DNA of 64,000 nt from Lachnospiraceae bacterium (GTDB lineage Bacteria > Bacillota > Clostridia > Lachnospirales > Lachnospiraceae): contig SVFH01000008.1 of assembly GCA_015056945.1 (NCBI GenBank), positions 1 through 64,000 on the forward strand, given 5' to 3'. Positions within the stretch are counted from its first letter, which is position 1. Every line of letters begins with the position of its first letter. A program made the position numbers and the translations under genes. Shown here piece by piece: positions 8,700 through 18,077 of this stretch. The notes beneath the pieces are model-generated. The model searched no databases. It saw only the letters and a program-made list of their open reading frames with translations, and was not told where the DNA came from.

Positions 8700-9545
8700 A
8701 TGAAAGAAAAAGTAAAAAAAGCATTTCGGACAATACGTTTGACTTTTGTGAATTTCTCGTATCATAGCGGAGGTAAGAATGCGGCTGCGCTTGCGTACTA
8801 TTTGCTTTTTGCTTTGTTTCCGCTTTTAATCTTTTTATCGAACTTTTTAGGTCTTCTGGAGCTGGACATTTATTCTATTACGGCAACGTTGACAGAGTTC
8901 CTGCCAAGAGAAATTGTGGATATTATAGAGAACTATCTCGATTATACTGCGCAGAATTCAAGCCATACCCTGATGTGGTTTGCGTTTGTCTTTTCTGTAT
9001 GGTTTCCGATGCGTGCGGTGCGCGGCCTGATGACGGATGTGCGAAGAATTTACGGGCTTGGCCGGCCGCATTATCCGGTGGTTCATACGGTGATACAGTT
9101 GTTATACACGGTGGTGTTTGTGGCGGTTATTTCCATAACACTTGTGCTTTCTATGATGGGAGAAAACGTAATCACGTTTGTATGCGGATTTTTTCCGAAG
9201 GAGATTTTGGACATTTCCGAGTATCTTTTGCGGGCATGGCAGTATCTGCGCTTTTTGCCGATGGGAATACTGATGTTTGTCGCCATTGCAACTTTGTATT
9301 TCCTTGCGATTGATGGTAAAAGACCTGTGCGAAAAGTACTCCCCGGCATCTTTCTTTCCATGGTTTCATGGATGGTATTAAGCATTGGTTTTTCCGTATA
9401 TGTGGAAAATTTTGCAAATTACTCCATCATTTACGGTGCAATGGGAGCAGTGATGATTCTTTTAATCTGGCTGTATCTGTCGGCAAATATTTTACTTTTG
9501 GGGGCAGAGTTTAATGTGGCGTTGGAGGAAAGTAAAAAAATATAA
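8700..9545 (+). CDS. YihY/BrkB-family inner membrane protein
   Basis: About 281 residues with six or so hydrophobic segments, matching the YihY/UPF0761 family (once annotated as RNase BN, a link later shown to be wrong). Typical signatures are seen: NAAALAYYLLFALFPLLIFLSN near the start and the C-terminal YGAMGAVMILLIWLYLSANILLLGAEFN. I placed the start at the ATG at 8700, preceded by CGGGAGG, because a longer frame beginning at 8634 runs through the trpB terminator. A GTG at 8697 is also possible. The molecular function of the family is unsettled. The next gene follows within 10 bases. Confidence 0.85.
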   Translation: MKEKVKKAFRTIRLTFVNFSYHSGGKNAAALAYYLLFALFPLLIFLSNFLGLLELDIYSITATLTEFLPREIVDIIENYLDYTAQNSSHTLMWFAFVFSVWFPMRAVRGLMTDVRRIYGLGRPHYPVVHTVIQLLYTVVFVAVISITLVLSMMGENVITFVCGFFPKEILDISEYLLRAWQYLRFLPMGILMFVAIATLYFLAIDGKRPVRKVLPGIFLSMVSWMVLSIGFSVYVENFANYSIIYGAMGAVMILLIWLYLSANILLLGAEFNVALEESKKI

Positions 9546-9553
9546 GGAGAGGG

Positions 9554-10138
9554 ATGTATAGGATGAATGCGAATAACAGTAAAAAAATGAAATGGATTTT
9601 GCCGGTTCTTATTGTGCTACTTGTAATTCTTGTATCGATACCTTTTGTTGTTTTTACGATAAGTAAAAAAAAGACAGGTGATATTAAGTGGAATATATCG
9701 ATTGCCGAAGCAGAGGCGAATGTAAAAGAAAAGTATCCGGACGCCCTGATTGCCCAAACGGCGGATACCCTTGTATTGACTTCCGGAAATGATGCCCGGG
9801 GGCTCTTTTGGGAAGACTTGGAGTGCGTGCGTATTTGGTACGGGTTCAATGAGGTATACGGATTGGAAAAGATTGTGGTATCCATGGAAGAGAGTGATAC
9901 GGCCGATTTTGATTCTATTTTACAGAAATTGACTGAACGCTACGGAGAGGCTGAAATAACGGATGAGGGAAGCTTCGGTAAAACTGCTACATGGACAACT
10001 TCAAATTTAAGAGTTACATTTGAGAGCGCCGGAGAAGGGAAAACCTTCAAGCTCGACGATGAGAGGGAGGCTGCGTACAGACTGATTTATGAGGAAGAGA
10101 TTCATGCGTTGCGTGATATTGCACCGGTAAAGTGGTAG
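9554..10138 (+). CDS. Membrane-anchored protein of unknown function
   Basis: About 194 residues. One strong transmembrane helix (roughly residues 12-37, WILPVLIVLLVILVSIPFVV) is followed by a soluble part of about 150 residues that should face outside. I do not recognise the domain. It contains two small units that both read as an alternating strand/helix fold (DALIAQTADTLVLTSG; LTERYGEAEITDEG). An AAGGAGAGGG ribosome site serves either ATG 9554 or ATG 9563; the second would drop three residues. It is likely co-transcribed with the preceding YihY gene and precedes another tethered protein of similar layout. Confidence 0.7.
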   Translation: MYRMNANNSKKMKWILPVLIVLLVILVSIPFVVFTISKKKTGDIKWNISIAEAEANVKEKYPDALIAQTADTLVLTSGNDARGLFWEDLECVRIWYGFNEVYGLEKIVVSMEESDTADFDSILQKLTERYGEAEITDEGSFGKTATWTTSNLRVTFESAGEGKTFKLDDEREAAYRLIYEEEIHALRDIAPVKW

Positions 10139-10242
10139 TGAGTCTGCTATAAGATAGGTTGCCAAAATACAAACGAGTGAGGCAAGAATCTGACAAAAAC
10201 TTGTTTTATCATGAACAGAGAAATATTTACAGGAGAGAAAAA

Positions 10243-10872
10243 ATGGCAAATACAAATAAAAATAACAAGAATAGTAAGCAGTATCTTATAATCGGTATTA
10301 TCGCCCTTGTTCTGGTGGTGTTAAGCGGCGGCAGTATTACGGCGGCATCCGTATTTGATTTCTTCGGTATGGAGGACGCAAATTATGAAGTGACGCAGGA
10401 CATGGCATGGCAGGAAGATGACGTTGTACGGCCTGATTATGATGATGCACAGACAGGGGAAACAGAAGACGGTTTCGAGGCAGACGTGACAGAGGAAGCT
10501 TACGAAGAAGAGCCTGCTGTAACGAACGAAGAAACTGTTTCGGAAGAAACGGCAGCGACGGAGGAAGTAAGTGAAGCCCAAGAGGCAAGTGAAGCAAAGC
10601 CGGTTGAAATCAGATATAAATTCCGAAAGAAAGCGTACTTAGACCAGCATTATGAGAAGCACGGAATTGAGATGGGATTTGCTTCCGCACAGGAATACTT
10701 AGAAGCGGCAAATGCCATGATTGCGCATCCCGATGTGTTGACAAAGAAAGAAAAAGAAGACAACGATGATGTATATTTCTTAGAGGCTACGGGAGAGTTT
10801 GCGGTTGTATCTACGGATGGATATTTAAGAACTTACTACCTGGCAGACAAAGATTATTTTGAACGCCAGTAA
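10243..10872 (+). CDS. Membrane-tethered protein with C-terminal BECR-like (toxin nuclease type) domain
   Basis: A 209-residue protein starting at ATG 10243 behind ACAGGAGAG. A short basic N terminus, one transmembrane helix (about residues 14-36) and an acidic, low-complexity linker (about 50-120) lead to a C-terminal domain of about 85 residues. That domain has the pattern HYEKHGIEMGF-S-EYLEAAN ... GEFAVVSTDGYLRTYY, with conserved His-x2-His, Thr-Gly-Glu-Phe and Arg-Thr-Tyr-Tyr positions. I recognise this pattern from BECR-fold (Barnase/EndoU/ColicinE5-D/RelE-like) nuclease domains found at the ends of polymorphic toxins and phage MuF proteins. The topology would place it outside the cell. 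Function is inferred from the pattern only; no clear immunity gene lies beside it. Confidence 0.55.
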   Translation: MANTNKNNKNSKQYLIIGIIALVLVVLSGGSITAASVFDFFGMEDANYEVTQDMAWQEDDVVRPDYDDAQTGETEDGFEADVTEEAYEEEPAVTNEETVSEETAATEEVSEAQEASEAKPVEIRYKFRKKAYLDQHYEKHGIEMGFASAQEYLEAANAMIAHPDVLTKKEKEDNDDVYFLEATGEFAVVSTDGYLRTYYLADKDYFERQ

Positions 10873-10901
10873 AAGAGATGTAAGCGGGAGCGAAAGGAAC
10901 G

Positions 10902-12161
10902 ATGGAGCAGGAATCCCTTATTTTTCATATTGATGTGAATAGTGCCTTTTTGTCGTGGAGCGCCGTTTGGCGCTTGGAACACGGGGAAACCACGGACCTT
11001 AGGGAGATTCCGTCTGCGGTAGGCGGTGATGCGTCCACCAGACACGGCATTGTACTTGCTAAGTCTACGCCGGCAAAGAAGTATGGAATTAAGACGGCGC
11101 AGCCGTTGGCAGAGGCAAGGCGTCTTTGTCCGAATCTTGTGGTAGTTCCGTCTGATTTCGAAGTATATGAGAGATATTCGGATGCGTTTATTTCGATTTT
11201 GCGACGCCATTCCGGACTGGTAGAGAAGTTTAGCATTGATGAGGCCTTTGTGGATATCACGGAGCATTTGGGAACATTTGCACCGGAGGAGGCAGACCTG
11301 AAAGAAGCAAGACGGAGAAGGGCAGTCACCAAAGCTGAAGAGATCCGCAAAGAAGTATATGAGACGTTAGGTTTTACGGTGAATATCGGTGTTTCCACCA
11401 ATAAGCTTTTGGCCAAAATGGCGAGTGATTTTCAGAAACCGGACCGTGTACATACGCTTTTTCCGGAAGAAATCAGTCGTAAAATGTGGCCGCTTCCGGT
11501 GGAAGACCTTTTATTTGTGGGAAAGGCATCGGCAGCCCGTCTGCGAAGTCTCGGAATCCGGACAATCGGAGAACTTGCACATGCGGATGTAGCTATGTTG
11601 CAGGCACATTTCAAGAAGCAGGGTCTGATGTTTTCGCAGTATGCAAACGGTGTGGACAGTGCATTCTTACGTTCCCATCCTGCGGATAATAAGGGGTATG
11701 GACATTCTATTACCCTGCCGGTGGATATAAAAGATGAAAAAGAAGCAAAGCAAATTCTTCTGCGGCTGTGCGAGCGTGTCGGCGCACGCCTTCGGGCGGA
11801 TGAAGTGCATGCGCAGGTGGTTGCGGTGACCATCCGCTACTATGATTTGATCAATACATCCCATCAGCTGATGTTAGAGACGCCGGCAAACGGAAATGAC
11901 ACCCTGCACCGGGCTGCGTGTAAGCTTTTTGATGAGCTTTGGGACCGCTCAACACCGATTCGCCTGCTTGGCGTACGTACCGGTAAAATCGGCAAAGGAG
12001 AGGTGGCAAGACAGCTGACTTTATTTGACAGGACAGATTATGAAAAGAAGGAAAAGCTCGATAAAGCATTGGATGAAATAAGAGCCAAATTCGGTTCGGA
12101 TGCGGTCAGCAGGGCATCTTTAATGCGTTCTAAGTTTGACGAAAACGGAAAAACAGAGTAA
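10902..12161 (+). CDS. dinB: Y-family DNA polymerase IV
   Basis: A 419-residue error-prone translesion polymerase. The first metal-binding aspartate lies in FHIDVNSAFLSW (Asp11), and the catalytic pair is in FSIDEAFVDIT. A helix-hairpin-helix-like thumb segment (FVGKASAARLRSLGIRTIGEL) and a little-finger domain follow. Length is slightly above the classical E. coli protein (351). The C terminus has no clear canonical QxLF clamp peptide, though QLTLFDRTD around residue 375 resembles one (QLTLF). An AAAGGAA site precedes the ATG. It sits between unrelated genes on the same strand; no LexA box was identified. Confidence 0.92.
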   Translation: MEQESLIFHIDVNSAFLSWSAVWRLEHGETTDLREIPSAVGGDASTRHGIVLAKSTPAKKYGIKTAQPLAEARRLCPNLVVVPSDFEVYERYSDAFISILRRHSGLVEKFSIDEAFVDITEHLGTFAPEEADLKEARRRRAVTKAEEIRKEVYETLGFTVNIGVSTNKLLAKMASDFQKPDRVHTLFPEEISRKMWPLPVEDLLFVGKASAARLRSLGIRTIGELAHADVAMLQAHFKKQGLMFSQYANGVDSAFLRSHPADNKGYGHSITLPVDIKDEKEAKQILLRLCERVGARLRADEVHAQVVAVTIRYYDLINTSHQLMLETPANGNDTLHRAACKLFDELWDRSTPIRLLGVRTGKIGKGEVARQLTLFDRTDYEKKEKLDKALDEIRAKFGSDAVSRASLMRSKFDENGKTE

Positions 12162-12238
12162 AATATAGCCCGTAGTATGAATAGAAAAGACTTTCAGGGA
12201 AAAAATAGTTTCAGATAAATGAAAGGAATGGTGAAAGC

Positions 12239-12640
12239 ATGGAACAGTTAGATACGATTGAACAGGTTCGCGCTTTTTTTGCCAAAGATCGTTATGCGAC
12301 TGAGAGCGGCGCCTACATTGAAGAAGTAGGAGAAAAAACGGCCCGTTGCAGAATGAAACTGACAGATATGCATAGAAATGCAGTCGGAGGTGTAATGGGT
12401 GGCGTCTATTTTACTCTCGCTGATTTCGCATTTGCGGTTGCAACAAACCGTACGGAGCAGACGGTTTCCCTGAATGCCAATATTACGTTTTTGTCACCTG
12501 CCAAAGGGGAAGAACTGATTGCGACGGCACATTGTATAAAGGATGGACGGACAACCTGTTTTTACGAGATTGATATTACGGATGAATCGGGAAATATGCT
12601 TGTGAAAGTGGCAATAAACGGATTTAAGCTTGTGAAGTAG
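12239..12640 (+). CDS. PaaI-type hotdog thioesterase
   Basis: A 133-residue single hotdog-fold protein. The motif NAVGGVMGGVYFTLADFAFAVATN matches the long central helix of PaaI/YbgC-like acyl-CoA thioesterases, and TVSLNANITFLSPAKGEELIATA matches the following strands. Such enzymes hydrolyse aromatic or short acyl-CoA thioesters; the substrate here cannot be read from sequence. It lies directly upstream of the NlpC/P60 gene (16 bases) but shares no obvious pathway with it. Confidence 0.85.
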   Translation: MEQLDTIEQVRAFFAKDRYATESGAYIEEVGEKTARCRMKLTDMHRNAVGGVMGGVYFTLADFAFAVATNRTEQTVSLNANITFLSPAKGEELIATAHCIKDGRTTCFYEIDITDESGNMLVKVAINGFKLVK

Positions 12641-12656
12641 ACAAACGGAGTATTAT

Positions 12657-13850
12657 ATGAAGTTTGATTGGATGAAAAGAAACAAAGCAATAGTGCTGAA
12701 AGCCGGTTTGGTTATGGGGGGCTTTGCCCTCTTTTTCGGCGTGGTTATTTCTACTGCTTTAAAAGGTGGAGCGGTTGTTAATAATGAAACGAACAGTGAA
12801 TCGTATTCGGATGCGTTGAAATCGGAGATACCTTTGGCGGAAGAAACCACTGTGGAGGAAGCGACGGAAGTTGCTTTTGAAACACAGGTTGGTGCTGCTA
12901 CATATTTTGACGGAGAAGGCGTTTTGTATCGTCAGCGAAAAGTGGAAGTGACGGAGGCAGAGAAGCTTTACGGGGCAAACATAGAAGTTCTTTCTGCAAA
13001 TCAGCGTAAGTGGCGCGAAGTCAAAGATGAAGTGGGAAATGTTGCGGTTACAACAGCCGGTAATTATGTGAATATACGTGAAGATGCCGAGGCCGGCGCA
13101 GAATTAATCGGTAAGGCATATACCGGCGCGGTAGTAAGCGTTGTCGGTGAAGTGACGGATGACGAAGGTGCCGTATGGTATCAGATTTCATCCGGTGATG
13201 TGGAAGGCTATGCATCAGCGGCATATTTTCTGACGGGGGAATCTCTCGTGGAAGAGTTGTCCGATGAAGAAGAATATTTCAATGAAGAATATCTGACCAA
13301 CAAAGAAGACTGGAAGCTTGCGATTACCTTAGAGGAAGAAGAAAGACTCCGCAAAGAGGAGCTGGAAAAGCTGCGTAAGCAACAGCAGCAGGACCGTGAA
13401 ACAATTGAGAAAAACCGCAAAAAAGCAGTCGATAAATCAAACGTGGCGACGGAAGAAGCCAAAGAGGCTGCAAGAAACGGAGATACCTCACTTTTGCGTT
13501 CACAGATGATTGATTACGCAATGCAGTTCCTTGGTAACCGCTATATTAACGGCGGACAAAGTCTTGTTGACGGAACGGACTGTTCCGGATTCACCTGTTT
13601 CATTTATCGGGATTTTGGTTACAGCATCGACAGAACACCTGCGGCGCAGTACCAAAACGCAGGGCGCAGCATATCTCTTGAAGAAGCGCGTCCCGGAGAT
13701 ATTGTCTGCTATGGTAAATCATCCGTAACACACGTGGCTCTTTACATGGGTAATGGTAAAATTATCCATTCTGCAAACTCCAGAAAAGGGGTTGTCATAT
13801 ACGATGTCGGTTATGATAACATTATCGGAATCAAGAGCGTAATGGACTAA
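12657..13850 (+). CDS. Exported NlpC/P60 peptidoglycan hydrolase with SH3 domain
   Basis: A 397-residue protein. An uncleaved signal or anchor helix covers about residues 14-37. A bacterial SH3 domain (about 125-195: GNYVNIREDAEAGAELIGKA and GYASAAYF) is followed by a charged coiled coil (about 215-275) and a C-terminal NlpC/P60 domain (about 285-397). Catalytic residues are present: Cys309 in TDCSGF, His359 in VTHVALYMG and a third polar residue in IIHSAN. This class cuts the D-Glu to diamino acid bond of stem peptides. The coiled coil before the catalytic domain resembles septal NlpC/P60 enzymes. A GGAG site lies 6 bases before the ATG. Confidence 0.9.
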   Translation: MKFDWMKRNKAIVLKAGLVMGGFALFFGVVISTALKGGAVVNNETNSESYSDALKSEIPLAEETTVEEATEVAFETQVGAATYFDGEGVLYRQRKVEVTEAEKLYGANIEVLSANQRKWREVKDEVGNVAVTTAGNYVNIREDAEAGAELIGKAYTGAVVSVVGEVTDDEGAVWYQISSGDVEGYASAAYFLTGESLVEELSDEEEYFNEEYLTNKEDWKLAITLEEEERLRKEELEKLRKQQQQDRETIEKNRKKAVDKSNVATEEAKEAARNGDTSLLRSQMIDYAMQFLGNRYINGGQSLVDGTDCSGFTCFIYRDFGYSIDRTPAAQYQNAGRSISLEEARPGDIVCYGKSSVTHVALYMGNGKIIHSANSRKGVVIYDVGYDNIIGIKSVMD

Positions 13851-13878
13851 GGATGTTGTTTCACATGGAGGAAGTGAA

Positions 13879-15276
13879 ATGTTGATACCCGAGAAATTTA
13901 AGGAACGCATGAAACCGCTTCTAAAGGATGCGTATGATGCTTTTGTTGCAACATATGAGGTTCCTGTGCGTGGCGGCTTGCGTGTGAATACGTTAAAAAT
14001 GTCAAAAGAAGAGTTTTTATCATGCTCTTCTTTTTCCTTGTCTCCGATTCCGTGGGCGGCAAACGGCTTTTATTATGATGGGAAGGACCGACCCGGCAAG
14101 CATGCCTTTCATGAGATGGGACTTTATTATATGCAGGAGCCTTCGGCGATGTCTGTGGCGGAGCTTGCGGCAGTGAAACCGGGCGAAATCGTGCTTGACT
14201 TATGCGCGGCGCCGGGCGGAAAAAGTACTCAGCTTGCTGCAGCGCTTAACGGAAAAGGACTTCTTGTTTCAAATGAGATTCATCCTGCAAGAAGTAAAAT
14301 TTTATCACAGAATATGGAACGCATGGGTGTGCGAAATGCCATTGTGACAAACGAAACGCCGCAGGCACTCGCGAAACTTTATTTTCAGGCGTTTGACTGC
14401 GTTGTGGTGGATGCGCCGTGTTCCGGGGAAGGAATGTTTCGCAAAGATGAGGAGGCAATCCGTCAGTGGAGTGAAGAAAATGTAACCATGTGTGCTGAGC
14501 GTCAGAAAGAAATCCTGGCGGAAGCGGTTAAAATGGTGCGCCCCGGCGGAAGACTGATTTACTCTACCTGTACTTTCGAGCCGGCTGAAAATGAAGAAAT
14601 GATTACATGGCTTTTGGCTGAATATCCTGAGTTTGAGCCGGGAAAGGTTTGCGCGCACGACTCAATTGTGTTAGGTAATGTACCGGGGACACTGCGTTTG
14701 TGGCCGCATTTGTTACAGGGCGAAGGACATTTTGTTGCACTTTTAAATAGAAAAAGTTCCGAAGAGGAGGCCGGTGAAACTTCCGCAGAGAAGCTTGCAT
14801 TATTTGGCAAAAAGTACGGAAGAATCGGTAAGAAAAATTATCCTGATGCAGCCCGCCTGGCATTGTGGGATGCCTTTGCCAAAGAGTTTTTGGATAAAGA
14901 AAAGGCTCCCGAATGGTTTGCGTCCAAAGCACTGAAAGCGAGAATGGTCTTATTCGGTGAGAATATTTATCTTTTACCGACGCCGGTTGCATTGGAAGGC
15001 TGTAAGGTTGTGCGTGCGGGATTACATTTGGGTACGTTTGAGAAAAACCGCTTTGAACCGTCACATTCCCTGGCACTTGCACTCCGCCCTGAAGAGGTTT
15101 TGAATGTGACAGAGGCGGGACTTGAGGAAGTGGAGAAATACCAGAGAGGGGAAACGTTGACGGCAGACGGGCCGAAAGGGTGGACGCTGGTAACACATGC
15201 GGGTTGTCCGGTTGGCTTTGGCAAGCGCAGTAACGGTATTGTTAAAAATCATTATCCAAAAGGCTTGCGTAAATAA
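13879..15276 (+). CDS. NOL1/NOP2/Sun-family rRNA cytosine-C5 methyltransferase (RsmF-type)
   Basis: A 465-residue SAM-dependent RNA m5C methyltransferase. The SAM motif VLDLCAAPGGKSTQLAAAL and the catalytic DAPCSGEGMFRK and YSTCTFEPAENE motifs (the two-cysteine mechanism) are intact. The C-terminal third has the PUA-like RsmF extension (GWTLVTHAGCPVGFGKRSNGIVKNHYPKGLRK ends the protein). A GGAGG site precedes ATG 13879, 28 bases after the NlpC/P60 gene. The precise modified base cannot be told from sequence alone; RsmF of E. coli acts on 16S C1407. Confidence 0.9.
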   Translation: MLIPEKFKERMKPLLKDAYDAFVATYEVPVRGGLRVNTLKMSKEEFLSCSSFSLSPIPWAANGFYYDGKDRPGKHAFHEMGLYYMQEPSAMSVAELAAVKPGEIVLDLCAAPGGKSTQLAAALNGKGLLVSNEIHPARSKILSQNMERMGVRNAIVTNETPQALAKLYFQAFDCVVVDAPCSGEGMFRKDEEAIRQWSEENVTMCAERQKEILAEAVKMVRPGGRLIYSTCTFEPAENEEMITWLLAEYPEFEPGKVCAHDSIVLGNVPGTLRLWPHLLQGEGHFVALLNRKSSEEEAGETSAEKLALFGKKYGRIGKKNYPDAARLALWDAFAKEFLDKEKAPEWFASKALKARMVLFGENIYLLPTPVALEGCKVVRAGLHLGTFEKNRFEPSHSLALALRPEEVLNVTEAGLEEVEKYQRGETLTADGPKGWTLVTHAGCPVGFGKRSNGIVKNHYPKGLRK

Positions 15277-15337
15277 GAAAAAAGCACTAATATGTTGTTG
15301 TAGTATGTCTATAAAAGAAATATAAAGAGGAATACAT

Positions 15338-16285
15338 ATGAAAAAGAAGATTTATATTGAAGGAAGCGAAGGAACAACAGGTTTACGTATTTTTGAGCGT
15401 TTTCAGGGACGCGATGACATTGAATTGTTAAAGATTGATCCTGAGTTGCGTAAGGATCCTGCAGAACGTAAAAAAATGATTAATATGTCGGACATTACGT
15501 TTTTATGCCTTCCGGATGCAGCATCCATTGAGTCTGTCGGTCTTGTTGAAAACGAAAATGTAACCATTATTGATGCATCGACCGCACATCGTACCAACGA
15601 AGGATGGGCATACGGTTTTCCCGAGCTTTCCAAAGAGCATAGAGCAAAGATTAAGAATTCGAAACGTATCGCGGTTCCCGGTTGTTATGCGACCGGATTT
15701 ATCTCTCTTGTATACCCGTTGACAAAGGGAGGGCTTCTTCCTTCTTCTGCGCCGGTTTCTTCTTTCGGCATTTCAGGTTACAGCGGAGCCGGTAAAAAGG
15801 TGATTGCCGTTTATGAGGACGAGAATCGTGAGAAGATGTATGACGCACCCCGCGAATATGCTTTGTCACAGAATCATAAGCATTTAAAAGAAATGAAGAA
15901 GATTGCGGGCTTAGACAGAGAACCGTTATTTTCCCCGATTATTGCTGACTATTACAGCGGTATGGTCGTTTCCGTTCCTTTGTATGCGGATTATTTTACA
16001 AAGAAAATGGATTTGGAGACGTTGCATGCGTATTTTACGGAGTATTACAAGGACGAGAAGTTTATCCGTGTAATGCCGCTTGGAGCAGAGGAGGAAACTG
16101 CAAACATGCTTCCGGGCAATGAATGTTCAGGATGGGACGGACTTCGTATTTATGTAACGGGTAATGATGAAAGATTTGTGATTTCTTCTCAATTTGATAA
16201 CCTTGGCAAAGGCGCTTCGGGCGCAGCCATTCAGTGTATGAATATTTTACTTGATGCGGATGAGGCAACCGGTTTGAATATCTAA
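15338..16285 (+). CDS. argC: N-acetyl-gamma-glutamyl-phosphate reductase, short (type 2) form
   Basis: A 315-residue NADPH-dependent enzyme of arginine synthesis, reducing N-acetylglutamyl phosphate to the semialdehyde. The N terminus has a Rossmann motif (EGSEGTTGLRIFERF) and the catalytic cysteine is Cys116 in VPGCYATGF; GISGYSGAGKK and a conserved His region (SQNHKHLKEM) follow. The length and gapped fingerprint place it in the shorter type 2 group. No other arg genes are adjacent, which is unusual for argC; a lysophospholipid acyltransferase follows 16 bases later. An AAAGAGGA site precedes the ATG. Confidence 0.93.
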   Translation: MKKKIYIEGSEGTTGLRIFERFQGRDDIELLKIDPELRKDPAERKKMINMSDITFLCLPDAASIESVGLVENENVTIIDASTAHRTNEGWAYGFPELSKEHRAKIKNSKRIAVPGCYATGFISLVYPLTKGGLLPSSAPVSSFGISGYSGAGKKVIAVYEDENREKMYDAPREYALSQNHKHLKEMKKIAGLDREPLFSPIIADYYSGMVVSVPLYADYFTKKMDLETLHAYFTEYYKDEKFIRVMPLGAEEETANMLPGNECSGWDGLRIYVTGNDERFVISSQFDNLGKGASGAAIQCMNILLDADEATGLNI

Positions 16286-16301
16286 AGAAGAGGGGAACGT
16301 T

Positions 16302-17117
16302 ATGTTTTTAAATATTGTATTAGTACTTGCTATTTTATCTGCGGTTGCATTCATGTTTTTGACCAATATGGTTACGGCATGGTATCACATTCTTATTTTC
16401 CTTGGTGTGTGCGTGGTATCTGTTGTGATTTGGGTGTTTTTATATGCGCTTTTTCTATTCCTTTGGTCGTTAACCATTGATAAGAAGAAAGAAGTGAAAA
16501 AGACCAGTAAATTTTACGGAATGATTGTGCGTGAAACGATGACAATGTTATTGTTTTTCTCCAGAGCGCATGTGCATATTGAAGGAAAAGAAAAGCTTCC
16601 GAAGGATTCGAAGTTCCTTTTGGTGGCGAACCATCGTTCTAATTATGACCCGATCACCAGCGTTGTGAAATTTGCCAAAAATGATATGATTTTTGTCTCC
16701 AAACCGGAGAATTTTAATATTCCGATTGCGGGTGCTTTTATGCACAGGGCAGGTTTTATTCCTATTGATAGGGACAATCCGAAAAATGCGCTTGTTACAA
16801 TTAACAAGGCAGCGGAATACTTAAAGAATCAGGAAGCTTCTGTAGGTATTTTCCCGGAAGGAACAAGAAATCGTACAGAGGAAACGTTGCTCGAGTTTAA
16901 AAACGGTGCGTTCAAAATCGCAACCAAGGCGCAGGTGCCTATTGTTGTTGTAGCAATGAAAAACATGGGAATGGTTAAGAAGAATTTCCCTTGGAAAAGC
17001 ACCCATGTTTATGCAAAAATTGTGGATGTAATTACCAAAGAAGAGGTAATGAATTCTAATACTGCTGAGCTTTCCAATCGTGCAAGAACTGCAATGCTTG
17101 CATATTTGGAAGAGTAG
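16302..17117 (+). CDS. 1-acyl-sn-glycerol-3-phosphate acyltransferase (PlsC family)
   Basis: A 271-residue membrane-bound acyltransferase of phospholipid synthesis. Two N-terminal hydrophobic segments (about residues 1-22 and 27-52) precede the catalytic region with block I VANHRSNYDP (NHX4D), the substrate-binding FIPIDRDNPKNA and block III FPEGTRNRTEE. The product would be phosphatidic acid from lysophosphatidic acid. It shares a short spacing with argC upstream, so co-transcription is possible without pathway logic. Confidence 0.9.
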   Translation: MFLNIVLVLAILSAVAFMFLTNMVTAWYHILIFLGVCVVSVVIWVFLYALFLFLWSLTIDKKKEVKKTSKFYGMIVRETMTMLLFFSRAHVHIEGKEKLPKDSKFLLVANHRSNYDPITSVVKFAKNDMIFVSKPENFNIPIAGAFMHRAGFIPIDRDNPKNALVTINKAAEYLKNQEASVGIFPEGTRNRTEETLLEFKNGAFKIATKAQVPIVVVAMKNMGMVKKNFPWKSTHVYAKIVDVITKEEVMNSNTAELSNRARTAMLAYLEE

Positions 17118-17170
17118 GCATCTGAATTGGCGGCGCGGAATTTACTCCGTTGTTGCGCGGGAGATGTAGA

Positions 17171-18067
17171 ATGGAACGCATGAGTGAATGCAGGATTTGT
17201 CCAAGGGACTGCGCGCGAAACCGTTGTCAGGGCGAAACCGGCTTTTGTGGTGAAACAAATCAAATAAGGATTGCTAGAGCGGCTCTTCATTTCTGGGAAG
17301 AGCCCTTTATTAGTGGAGAAAAAGGTTCCGGAGCTATTTTTTTTACCGGGTGTAATTTGAAATGTATTTATTGCCAGAATGCGCAGATTGCGCTTTCTTC
17401 ACAGGGAAAAGTGGTGTCGGCGCGTGAACTTGCGGAAATTATGCTGGATTTACAGGCGCAGGGGGCGCATAATATCAATCTTGTCACGCCGAGCCATGTG
17501 GTGTTGCAGATTCGCGAGGCATTACAGCTTGCGCGTGCGTCCGGACTTTCACTTCCGGTTGTCTATAATACGTCCGCATACGAAAATGCGGAAACACTCC
17601 GTTTGCTGGAAGGATTGGTGGATATATATCTTCCGGATTTCAAATATATGGATTCTGAGCTTGCCGCGAAGTATTCGCATGCACCGGATTATCCCGAAGT
17701 GGCGCGAAAAGCCATTGCGGAAATGTACCGTCAGAGAGGCGCATTTGTGCACGGGGCGGATGGTATGCTGCAAAGCGGTGTTGTAGTACGGCATCTCCTT
17801 CTGCCGCTTGGTGTCAGAAATGCCAAAGCGGTTTTGGATGAATTACGTGAAACGTACGGTGAGAATATTTATATCAGTATCATGAATCAGTTCACACCGG
17901 TCCGAAAGATAGATGCATATCCGCATCTGAACCGCAAAGTCACAAAGCGCGAATATGAAAAAGTGCTTTCTTATATATTGGAAAAAGGAATGGAACATGT
18001 ATTTTTCCAGGAGGGAGAAACGGCAAAAGAAAGTTTTATTCCGGATTTTAATCAGTTTTGTGAATGA
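17171..18067 (+). CDS. PflX-like radical SAM protein
   Basis: A 298-residue protein of the COG1313 (PflX) group, related to pyruvate formate-lyase activating enzymes. An N-terminal cysteine set (CRICPRDCARNRCQGETGFCG, read in part as CxxCPRxC) is followed by the radical SAM cluster CNLKCIYCQN. The start ATG 17171 has GGGAG 7 bases upstream; an in-frame TTG at 17150 would add seven residues and is less likely. The family target is unknown. It is distinct from the true PflA found at 32.9 kb. Confidence 0.85.
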   Translation: MERMSECRICPRDCARNRCQGETGFCGETNQIRIARAALHFWEEPFISGEKGSGAIFFTGCNLKCIYCQNAQIALSSQGKVVSARELAEIMLDLQAQGAHNINLVTPSHVVLQIREALQLARASGLSLPVVYNTSAYENAETLRLLEGLVDIYLPDFKYMDSELAAKYSHAPDYPEVARKAIAEMYRQRGAFVHGADGMLQSGVVVRHLLLPLGVRNAKAVLDELRETYGENIYISIMNQFTPVRKIDAYPHLNRKVTKREYEKVLSYILEKGMEHVFFQEGETAKESFIPDFNQFCE

Positions 18068-18077
18068 GGATGAAGTT

